Positions 14,715 to 21,026 of a stretch of 21,062 nt of DNA are shown piece by piece. The position numbers were made by a program, and so were the translations under genes. Each line of letters opens with the position of its first letter. Positions within the stretch are counted from its first letter, which is position 1. The DNA lies in the NCBI GenBank assembly GCA_964431735.1, contig CAYSLJ010000126.1, forward strand, positions 1-21,062, given 5' to 3'. The stretch comes from CALARM01 sp964431735 (lineage in GTDB: Bacteria; Vulcanimicrobiota; SpSt-956; JAKJGF01). Under the pieces are notes generated by a model that was not told the origin of the DNA, searched no databases, and worked only from the letters and a program-made list of their open reading frames with translations.

Positions 14715-15137
14715 TTAACTTGCAGTTCTCAGTTCTTCTCTGTATGAACCGAAAGTAATCTGATTTCCGTTTATACAGACATTACAGGCAGTATCATAGT
14801 ATTTAATCTTATAATCAATCATAGTAAGATTTTTCTTCAATTCATCTATCTGTTTTAAAACCTCTTTACGGTGCTCAACAAACATTTGCCTTCTGATTTC
14901 CAGAGTTTCATCACCTTCCATACACCAGGCAATATATTGTTTGATCTGTTTTATTTGCATCCCTGTATTTTTTAAACAGCAAATCAGTTTAAGCCAGTCC
15001 ATGTCTCTGTCCGTAAATATTCTGTTCCCTGATTTATTCCTTTCTATAAACGGCAGCAACCCTTCTTTATCATAATATCTTATTGTATATTCCGTAAGAT
15101 TAAATTTGTCAGCAATTTCCTTGATTGTATAAACCAA
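14715..15137 (-). CDS. MerR-family transcriptional regulator (AdhR-like)
   Basis: 140 residues. The N-terminal winged-helix motif (YTIKEIADKFNLTEYTIRYY, 3-22; then LLPFIERNKSGNRIFTDRD, 27-45) is characteristic of MerR proteins, followed by a dimerisation coiled coil (about 75-112). Five Cys residues (C53, C54, C72, C118, C121) could sense electrophiles or metals; C118-x2-C121 sits at the C-terminus, where effectors often bind. It starts at TTG with GAGGAGG 7 nt upstream. It is divergent to a YqhD-type aldehyde reductase and shares with it a 19-bp-spacer promoter, so its target is almost certainly that gene. The likely inducer is a reactive aldehyde, by analogy with AdhR/NmlR regulators. Confidence 0.92.
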   Translation of the reverse strand: MVYTIKEIADKFNLTEYTIRYYDKEGLLPFIERNKSGNRIFTDRDMDWLKLICCLKNTGMQIKQIKQYIAWCMEGDETLEIRRQMFVEHRKEVLKQIDELKKNLTMIDYKIKYYDTACNVCINGNQITFGSYREELRTAS

Positions 15138-15183
15138 CTGTAGACCTCCTCAAAAATTATATATAAAATTTTTTTAAAACCCC

Positions 15184-15214
15184 TTGACTTAGAGTTAACT
15201 CGAAGTGTTACGAT
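15184..15214 (+). promoter_or_regulatory. MerR-type promoter and operator of the reductase gene
   Basis: The -35 TTGACT (15184-15189) and -10 TACGAT (15209-15214) are 19 bp apart, the stretched spacing that MerR proteins correct by twisting DNA. The spacer is a dyad centred on GAGTTAACTC (15192-15201), extending to ACTT...AAGT. No heptad array lies in this spacer. Confidence 0.85.
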
Positions 15215-15281
15215 TACTATAAATCACTTAAGATATATTTTCAAGTGATTTATAAAAAAATATTTTAAGGAGGTAAAGAAT

Positions 15282-16442
15282 ATGCTTGATTTTGATTTTT
15301 ACAATCCTACCCGTATTGTTTTCGGGAAAGATCGTCTGGGCGAACTTGATAAACTTGTTCCTGAAGATGCGACTGTACTGGTTCTTTATGGCGGCGGAAG
15401 TATTAAAAAATTCGGTACCCTTCCTAAAGTGCTGGAAGGTCTGAAAAATCGCAAAGTTTTTGAATTCGGCGGAATTGAACCTAACCCTCAGTTTACGACC
15501 CTTATGAAAGCAGTTGAGCTTGTTCAAAAGGAAAATATTGATTTCTTACTTGCAGTCGGCGGAGGCTCTGTTATGGACGGAACTAAATTTATTGCTCTGG
15601 CCTCACAGTATAAAGGTGAACATGCGGAAGACCTGTTACATTTCGGTTTTGCCCCTGTTCCCGTTGAAAAAGCAATACCGATGGGCACAGTTGTAACACT
15701 GCCTGCAACCGGTTCTGAGATTAATACCTTTGGTGTTATCAGCCATAATCATGGTAAATATGCCTTTACAAGCCCCCTTGTATATCCGAAGTTCTCAATT
15801 TTAGACCCCACCCTGACCTGTTCTCTTCCTGCCACTCAGGTGGCAAACGGCATTGTGGATACCTTCGTTCATACTATTGAAATATACTGTACATTCCCTG
15901 TTGAAAACAGGTTTCAGGAGCGTGCTGCAGAGGGTATTTTGCAGACTTTAATCGAAATAGGAAGAAAAACGATTGACGAACCGGAAGATTACGACAGCAG
16001 AGCAAATCTTGTCTGGTGTGCAACAATGGCCATGAGCGGAGCTCTCAGTGCAGGAGTTCCACAGGACTGGAGCACCCATATGATAGGACATGAAATAACG
16101 GCTATGTTCGGAATTGATCATGCCAAAACTCTTGCTGTTGTCCTTCCTTCTCTCTGGACTGTTCTGAAAGAGCAAAAACGGGCGAGATTACTGCAATATG
16201 CAGAACGGGTATGGAACATAAAAGAAGGCGATGAAAACAGCCGTATAGACCTGGCCATCAATAAAACCCGTGACTTCTTTGAAAGCCTCGGCATTAAGAC
16301 CCGTCTGTCCGATTATGGTATTACTGCAGATAAGATAGATGATCTTGTTAAAGCACTGGAAACACATGGTATGACAGCCCTGTCGGAAACAGGAAAAGTG
16401 ACACCGGACGTGAGCCGTAAGATTCTGGAAGGTGCAATTTAG
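15282..16442 (+). CDS. yqhD: Iron-containing alcohol dehydrogenase / aldehyde reductase YqhD
   Basis: 386 residues, matching E. coli YqhD from end to end. YqhD is an NADPH-dependent reductase of short-chain and toxic aldehydes. Nucleotide-binding segments are LYGGGS (35-40), GGIEPNP (63-69) and GGGSVMDGTKF (93-103). The metal ligands are D193, H197, H266 and H280, equivalent to D194, H198, H267 and H281 of YqhD. The start ATG is preceded by AAGGAGG at 8 nt. The divergent MerR regulator and promoter indicate induction by aldehydes or electrophiles. A heptad array begins 33 bp after the stop. Confidence 0.96.
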   Translation: MLDFDFYNPTRIVFGKDRLGELDKLVPEDATVLVLYGGGSIKKFGTLPKVLEGLKNRKVFEFGGIEPNPQFTTLMKAVELVQKENIDFLLAVGGGSVMDGTKFIALASQYKGEHAEDLLHFGFAPVPVEKAIPMGTVVTLPATGSEINTFGVISHNHGKYAFTSPLVYPKFSILDPTLTCSLPATQVANGIVDTFVHTIEIYCTFPVENRFQERAAEGILQTLIEIGRKTIDEPEDYDSRANLVWCATMAMSGALSAGVPQDWSTHMIGHEITAMFGIDHAKTLAVVLPSLWTVLKEQKRARLLQYAERVWNIKEGDENSRIDLAINKTRDFFESLGIKTRLSDYGITADKIDDLVKALETHGMTALSETGKVTPDVSRKILEGAI

Positions 16443-16475
16443 GGGTTGTAAAAAAATAACCTTATCATATTTTAA

Positions 16476-16510
16476 ATCGTGACGCGTAACGCGTAACGCG
16501 TGACGCGAGG
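16476..16510. repeat. Heptad array, GCG type, after yqhD
   Basis: Starts ATCGTGA and ends CGTGACGCGAGG. It is almost identical to the arrays at 6394 and 19270, but here it lies beyond the stop codon. Confidence 0.95.
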
Positions 16511-16550
16511 ACAATAACCATAATTTGGCAGAGTAGTCCCTTAGCAGTAG

Positions 16551-16571
16551 GGGCGACCCACTGGGTCGCCC
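16551..16571. repeat. Perfect 10-bp palindrome (GGGCGACCCA core)
   Basis: GGGCGACCCA, one C, TGGGTCGCCC. It is GC-rich in an AT-rich spacer and lies between two heptad arrays. It looks like a REP-type palindromic repeat. No U-tract follows on this strand. Confidence 0.7.
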
Positions 16572-16586
16572 TGTCCCGGTGAAAAG

Positions 16587-16640
16587 ACGCATAACGCATC
16601 ACGAACCACCCGTCACGCGTCACCCGTTACGCGTGACGAT
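16587..16640. repeat. Degenerate heptad array before aldo/keto reductase gene
   Basis: Units such as ATAACGC, ATCACGA, TCACGCG, TCACCCG, TTACGCG, ending TGACGAT (16634-16640). Isolated TCAC units of TTC/TAC type continue to about 16665. Confidence 0.8.
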
Positions 16641-16695
16641 TATAGTTATTCACTTCTCACTACTTAAAATTTTCATGTAAAAGAGGGGATTATTT

Positions 16696-17865
16696 ATGTT
16701 ATACAGAAAATTCGGAAAAACAAATGAAATGGTTTCTGTTCTTGGATTCGGATGTATGAGACTCCCTGTTGTCCCCGGCGGAGCCATGTATGATATTGAT
16801 GAGGAAAAATCTATAAAGTTAATTCGTCATGCCATTGATGAAGGCGTAAATTATATAGATACTGCTTATCCCTATCATGGAACCGGTTTTGGAAAAGGAG
16901 GAAACAGTGAGCTTCTAGTTGCAAAAGTATTGAAAGACGGATACAGGAAAAAAGTAAAAGTGGCGACAAAACTTCCGAGCTGGCTTATAAACACACAGGA
17001 AGATTTTGACAGGTATTTAAATGAGCAGTTGGAAAGACTCGAAACAGATTATATAGATTTTTATCTGGTTCATACCGTAAAGAGTCAGTTATGGCCTGTA
17101 TTGAAAGAAATTCGTATTAATGATTGTCTGGATCGGGCCATAAAAGACGGACGGATAAAATATGCAGGATTTTCATTCCATGATAAGCTCCCTTTGTTTA
17201 AAGAAGTGGTAGATTATTATAACTGGTCATTCTGTCTTATGCAGTATAATTATATGGATGATAAGTATCAGGCAGGTACGGAAGGATTAAAATATGCCGC
17301 TGAAAGAGGACTGGGTGTTGTAATTATGGAGCCTCTCAGAGGTGGTAAACTTGCCGCCAATGTTCCCGAAGGAGTGAAAGATATTCTCAATCAGAGTGTT
17401 GTGAAAAGAACACCTGCCGATCTTGCTTTAAGATGGGTGTGGGATCACCCTGAAGTATCACTCCTGTTAAGCGGCATGAATACTATGGAACAACTGGAAG
17501 AAAATTTGAAATCGGCAAATGAAGGGAAAGCCAATTCTTTAACAGCGGAAGAATTGAATACTGTTGAGAAGGTTAAAGCTTTTTTTAAGGAAAAAATAAA
17601 GGTTAACTGTACCGGCTGTGAATACTGTATGCCATGCCCTGCAGGAGTAGATATATCGACCTGTTTTACTATGTATAACAATTACCATATATATGGCAGA
17701 GAATTTGCAGCAGTCGCTAATAAGATAGATACTTATTATATGCTGGTTCCTCCCGAACGGAGAGCATCGAATTGTGTTGGGTGCGGCAAATGTGAAACTC
17801 ATTGCCCACAGGGTATTGCAATCGTTGAGGAATTAAAAAAGGTAAATGAAGTATTTAATAAGTGA
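16696..17865 (+). CDS. Aldo/keto reductase with C-terminal 4Fe-4S ferredoxin domain
   Basis: 389 residues. Residues 1 to about 285 form the aldo/keto reductase barrel with catalytic D55, Y60 (or Y58), K92 and H126. The C-terminus adds a ferredoxin-like module with two clusters: C305, C308, C311, C314-Pro and C360, C363, C366, C370-Pro. This is the COG1453-type architecture, in which electrons may come from the clusters rather than only from NAD(P)H; the substrate is unknown. The start ATG has AGAGGGG about 8 nt upstream. It follows the yqhD gene but is separated by 250 bp of repeats. A shared role in aldehyde reduction is possible but not shown. Confidence 0.94.
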   Translation: MLYRKFGKTNEMVSVLGFGCMRLPVVPGGAMYDIDEEKSIKLIRHAIDEGVNYIDTAYPYHGTGFGKGGNSELLVAKVLKDGYRKKVKVATKLPSWLINTQEDFDRYLNEQLERLETDYIDFYLVHTVKSQLWPVLKEIRINDCLDRAIKDGRIKYAGFSFHDKLPLFKEVVDYYNWSFCLMQYNYMDDKYQAGTEGLKYAAERGLGVVIMEPLRGGKLAANVPEGVKDILNQSVVKRTPADLALRWVWDHPEVSLLLSGMNTMEQLEENLKSANEGKANSLTAEELNTVEKVKAFFKEKIKVNCTGCEYCMPCPAGVDISTCFTMYNNYHIYGREFAAVANKIDTYYMLVPPERRASNCVGCGKCETHCPQGIAIVEELKKVNEVFNK

Positions 17866-17887
17866 TGCGTGATACATATTTTATAGT

Positions 17888-17912
17888 CAGGGCGTTTTAT
17901 TAAACGCCCCTG
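17888..17912 (+). terminator. Hairpin downstream of aldo/keto reductase gene
   Basis: GGCGTTT and AAACGCC pair around a short AT loop, extended by CAG/CTG with one bulged C. It lies about 20 bp after the stop. The following sequence is only weakly T-rich, so terminator function is likely but not certain. Confidence 0.5.
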
Positions 17913-17920
17913 CTTACCCT

Positions 17921-17978
17921 TCACTTTTTACGACTCACGACTCACGACTCACGACTCATGTATTTCACTACTCACGTA
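17921..17978. repeat. Heptad array, GAC type, before larC
   Basis: TCACTTT, TTACGAC, three TCACGAC units, TCATGTA, then TCACTAC, TCACGTA. An ATG inside it (17958) is in frame with larC but lacks an SD, so it is probably not the start. Confidence 0.93.
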
Positions 17979-17996
17979 ATTTATGGAGAGAGAAAA

Positions 17997-19283
17997 ATGA
18001 AAATTTTATATTATGATTGTTTTTGCGGTATCTCAGGAGATATGAATTTAGGAGCAATGGTCGACGCAGGTGTGGATGGCGATTATTTAATCAGAGAACT
18101 TTCAAAGCTCCCCCTGGACGGAGAATATAAAATAAATATTAAAAAAGGCATGAAAAATGGCATAACAGGAACAAAAGTAGATGTTATTTTAACACATGGC
18201 GGACATGTGGATAATGATTCTCATGAGATTCATAGCCATCATGATAAACATAATCACCATCATCACATAGACCATGACCATAATGATGAACATAATCACC
18301 ATCATCATAGAAACCTGAAAGATATTGAGGATATAATTAATAGAAGTACTCTGAATGATCGTGTTAAAAAGTCAAGTATTAATATGTTTAAGAGAATAGC
18401 AGAGGCAGAAGGGAAGGTTCATGGAAAGCCTGCCGGGGAAGTTCACTTTCATGAAGTCGGTGCTGTAGATTCTATCGTAGATATTGTTGGGGCAGCGATC
18501 GCTCTGGATTATCTCAGGGTTGATAAAGTTATGGCTTCATCTGTTCAGGTCGGAGGAGGTTTCGTAACATGCGCCCACGGTATTATACCTGTTCCTGCTC
18601 CTGCTACAGTTGAAATTTTGAAGAATATACCGGTGAAGTCAGGTATTGTGCCTTTCGAGACTACGACCCCTACAGGTGCAGCTATTTTAGCGGAAAATGT
18701 ACTGGAGTTTACGGATAAAATTGATTTTTTGATAGAAAAAATCGGATACGGCCTGGGAAACAGAGAACTGGATATCCCTAATGTTTTAAGAGTTTATATA
18801 GGAGAGAAAAAAGACGGAGAAGATATTGAAGAGCAATATATTATTGAGGCAAATATAGATGACATGAACCCTGAACTTTACAGTTTTGTTGAGGAACGTC
18901 TTTTTGAAGCAGGTGCCCTTGATGTGTTTACAACACCTGTTATTATGAAAAAGGGGAGGCCTGCAGTAAAGTTAAGTATATTGACCGATAAAATGAAGGA
19001 ACATGATGTGGTGGATATTATGTTCAGAGAAACAACTTCTATCGGAATCAGAAAAATGAAAGTTGAAAAAATTATGCTCAAGAGGGATGTTTCAACCCTG
19101 CATACCCGATACGGTGATGTAAGGATAAAGAAATCCTATTATAAAGGAGAAATGGTTAAATATAAAGCAGAATATGAAGATTGTAAAAGATTGGCTATAG
19201 AAAATAATATCCCTATTGCCGGGGTTTATCGGGAAATTTATAAAATAACGGACAGGGATTTATATGGGAATCGTGACGCGTAA
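17997..19283 (+). CDS. larC: Nickel-pincer cofactor biosynthesis protein LarC
   Basis: 428 residues. LarC inserts nickel into the pyridinium bis-thiocarboxylate mononucleotide to make the pincer cofactor of lactate racemase and relatives (LarA family), using CTP. The N-terminus KILYYDCFCGISGDMNLGA (2-20), FHEVGAVDSIVDI (151-163) and TTPTGAAIL (223-231) are family hallmarks. Between them is a His-rich insert (67-104) with 18 His, a probable nickel store; its DNA shows an internal duplication. The gene is one continuous ORF, unlike the frameshifted larC1/larC2 of Lactobacillus plantarum. I chose ATG 17997, with GGAGAG upstream and a start that fits the family, over the in-frame ATG 17958 within the repeat. 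The last three residues and stop come from a heptad array. larE follows. Confidence 0.95.
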   Translation: MKILYYDCFCGISGDMNLGAMVDAGVDGDYLIRELSKLPLDGEYKINIKKGMKNGITGTKVDVILTHGGHVDNDSHEIHSHHDKHNHHHHIDHDHNDEHNHHHHRNLKDIEDIINRSTLNDRVKKSSINMFKRIAEAEGKVHGKPAGEVHFHEVGAVDSIVDIVGAAIALDYLRVDKVMASSVQVGGGFVTCAHGIIPVPAPATVEILKNIPVKSGIVPFETTTPTGAAILAENVLEFTDKIDFLIEKIGYGLGNRELDIPNVLRVYIGEKKDGEDIEEQYIIEANIDDMNPELYSFVEERLFEAGALDVFTTPVIMKKGRPAVKLSILTDKMKEHDVVDIMFRETTSIGIRKMKVEKIMLKRDVSTLHTRYGDVRIKKSYYKGEMVKYKAEYEDCKRLAIENNIPIAGVYREIYKITDRDLYGNRDA

Positions 19284-19303
19284 CGCGTAACGCGTGACGG
19301 GAA
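19270..19303. repeat. Heptad array, GCG type, at larC stop
   Basis: Starts ATCGTGA and ends CGTGACGGGA. It encodes Arg-Asp-Ala-stop of LarC and is near-identical to the array at the trmB stop. Confidence 0.95.
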
Positions 19304-19351
19304 TAAGATTTTTATTACATGATTATGGTCAGGTCAGTAAGGTGAAAATAT

Positions 19352-19429
19352 ATGGATGTACATGAAAAATTAAATAAAATGGACAGGGATTTTCGGGATT
19401 TTCGGGATTAACAGGAAAATTTGGATGTA
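19352..19429 (+). repeat. Duplicated larE start flanking a 9-bp repeat insertion
   Basis: An upstream ATG (19352) with AAGGTGA at SD distance reads MDVHEKLNKM, an imperfect copy of the real LarE N-terminus (MDIHTKLNKM), in the same frame. Between the copies are 9-bp GGGATTTTC-type repeats (about 19385-19410) that carry an in-frame TAA (19409-19411). The original start region therefore appears to be duplicated and displaced by the insertion. Confidence 0.7.
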
Positions 19430-20242
19430 ATGGATATACATACAAAATTAAATAAAATGGTTGAATATATAAATAATATGGGAAGTCTTGCTGTTGCTTT
19501 TTCCGGCGGTGTGGACAGCACCTTTCTTTTGAAGGTTGCGGCAGATACGCTGGGAGACAAGGTGATAGCAATTATTGCAAGGTCTTCTGTATATCCTGAA
19601 AGAGAGTTCCGGGAAGCAGAAGATTTTGCCGGGAAGCTTGGAGTAAAATATATTGTTATAGTTTCAGATGAACTGGAAATTGACGGTTTCTCTGAAAATC
19701 CCGTAAACAGGTGTTATATCTGTAAACTTGAGCTTTTTAAGAAGATAAAAGAAGTGGCGACGCACCACGGGATTACATATGTTGCTGACGGTTCCAATGT
19801 AGATGATACGGGTGATTATAGACCTGGGATGAAAGCTCTCAGTGAACTTGATATTGTGAGTCCTCTCCTGCAGGCATGTATGACTAAAGAGGATATCAGG
19901 TTTTTATCAAAAGAAATGGGACTTCCGACATGGAACAAACAGGCTTTTGCCTGTCTGGCGTCAAGATTTCCTTATGGCCAGAAAATTACAGCAGAAAAAC
20001 TGGAAATGGTTGACAGGGCGGAACAATTCCTTTTAGATCTGGGGTTTAATCAGATAAGGGTCCGCCATCATGGATATCTGGCAAGGATTGAAGCCGGTTC
20101 CGGTGAATTGAAGCGATTCTTTCTGGAAGATTTGATGGAACCTGTTTACAATGAATTAAAAAAGATCGGTTTTACTTATGTATCTCTGGATATGAAGGGA
20201 TACAGAACAGGAAGCATGAATGAGACTGTTACTGAACTATAA
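19421..20242 (+). CDS. larE: Sulfur transferase LarE (nickel-pincer cofactor)
   Basis: 273 residues from TTG 19421 (AGGA about 5 nt upstream); ATG 19430 is an alternative. LarE adenylates the pyridinium dicarboxylate mononucleotide and thiolates it. The PP-loop SGGVDS is at 28-33, DYRPGMKA at 132-139 and the C-terminal LDMKGYRTGSMN is typical. Three Cys, C98 and C101 (RCYICK) and C178 (ACLASRFPYG), fit the 4Fe-4S type of LarE. The lone sacrificial Cys of Lactobacillus LarE sits one residue from the C178 position. Together with larC this makes most of a cofactor pathway; larB and the user enzyme larA are not in the window. The 5' end is duplicated around an inserted repeat, and an IS3 element begins at the stop codon. 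Confidence 0.95.
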   Translation: MDVMDIHTKLNKMVEYINNMGSLAVAFSGGVDSTFLLKVAADTLGDKVIAIIARSSVYPEREFREAEDFAGKLGVKYIVIVSDELEIDGFSENPVNRCYICKLELFKKIKEVATHHGITYVADGSNVDDTGDYRPGMKALSELDIVSPLLQACMTKEDIRFLSKEMGLPTWNKQAFACLASRFPYGQKITAEKLEMVDRAEQFLLDLGFNQIRVRHHGYLARIEAGSGELKRFFLEDLMEPVYNELKKIGFTYVSLDMKGYRTGSMNETVTEL

Positions 20243-20293
20243 TGGACCCATAAAACTAGACACAAAAATGGGAATGATTAATTTTCAATAATT

Positions 20294-20587
20294 ATGAGAA
20301 AACAATATACACCTGAAATGAAAGCACAGCTCGTATTAGAAATATTGAAAGAAGAAAAAAGCATATCTGAGCTTGCTTCCGAACATAATATTCATCCCAA
20401 TCAGCTTGGCCGTTGGAAAAAGGAAGCTCTGGATAATTTTCATAATTTGTTCACAGATGGCAGCAAAGATACAAAAAAGATGAAGACTGAATATGAAACA
20501 AAAATAAATGACCTATATTCAGAAGTTGGCCGGCTTATGACGCAGCTTAACTGGCTTAAAAAAAAATCTGGCATCAAGATTGAATAG
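20294..20587 (+). CDS. IS3-family transposase OrfA
   Basis: 97 residues. The N-terminal helix-turn-helix of the HTH_Tnp_1 type (YTPEMKAQLVLEILKEEKSI, then LASEHNIHPNQLGRWKKEAL) binds the inverted repeats. The C-terminal part (about 65-97) is a leucine-zipper-like coiled coil used for OrfA-OrfAB assembly. An A9 run near the 3' end (20557 onward) could be the frameshift site used to make the OrfAB fusion. The downstream catalytic OrfB is destroyed, so this copy can at most act on related elements elsewhere. No clear SD is seen. Confidence 0.9.
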   Translation: MRKQYTPEMKAQLVLEILKEEKSISELASEHNIHPNQLGRWKKEALDNFHNLFTDGSKDTKKMKTEYETKINDLYSEVGRLMTQLNWLKKKSGIKIE

Positions 20588-20641
20588 AAAGGAACGAATT
20601 GTAATGGTGGAATGGGGAGAAGCTGAACTACCTATTAAGTA
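20586..20641 (+). pseudogene. Remnant of IS3 OrfB
   Basis: After the orfA stop, another frame reads RKERIVMVEWGEAELPIK then a stop (TAA at 20640). This matches the first residues expected of IS3 OrfB before its RQxELLG segment. The rve/DDE catalytic domain is absent. AT-rich sequence and element B follow. Confidence 0.6.
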
Positions 20642-21026
20642 ATTTTATATATTTAAATTACTATATAAGTAATATATTTTAACTAAGTACCGTTCCAGAT
20701 AAGTTCGTATCCATTTCTAAAACCTGTCCCTGGCCGGACTCTTCCGGAAAAGATATGATCCTGTTACGTGGCAAACTGGTTTTACAGACGTTTAATATTT
20801 TGCGTTTATATAATTTATAACTCTCTTTTAATACGGCATATCTTTTCCTCCAGAGCCCGGCCAGGGACAGGAGCGTGTTCCATATTTTTTTGGTACCAAT
20901 TTACCTGTTGCGGTACTAAGGGCTTTTATTACCTAGAGATTATAATATTTAGAGGATATTTTATAAATAGTAAAGAATTTATAGAGGTTTTAATAATAAA
21001 TCGTCTTTACAGAGGTTTTATACATT
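20642..21026. other. Intergenic region after the IS remnant
   Basis: 385 bp. It holds an AT-rich stretch (20642-20682), structured element B (20683-20920) and an AT-rich leader in which AGAGGTTTTA occurs twice (near 20982 and 21011). No other gene is seen. Confidence 0.65.
20683..20920. repeat. Structured dispersed element, copy B
   Basis: 238 bp, the best-defined copy. The outer ends CTAAGTACCGTTCCAGATAA and CTTAGTACCGCAACAGGTAA (the latter on the minus strand) are inverted to each other. Middle and inner arms at 20723-20753 and 20841-20871 pair at 27 of 31 positions, including 15 perfect outer pairs unique to this copy (CCTGTCCCTGGCCGG). Inner CTCTTCCGGAAAAGA faces TCTTTTCCTCCAGAG, as in copies A and C. 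Confidence 0.8.

Larger units (their letters stand above)
20243..20641 (+). mobile_element. Truncated IS3-family insertion sequence
   Basis: The left end begins at TGGACCC directly after the larE stop, with the continuation AAAACTAGACA typical of IS3-group inverted repeats. orfA is intact, while orfB survives as only about a dozen codons. No right inverted repeat is seen, so the element is dead. Confidence 0.75.

Noticed and set aside
17958..17996. Upstream in-frame ATG for larC
   Set aside because: It is part of the GAC-type array with no SD. The next ATG has GGAGAG and gives the family-typical N-terminus.
17997..19283. Programmed frameshift in larC as in Lactobacillus
   Set aside because: LarC is one uninterrupted frame here, so no frameshift is needed.
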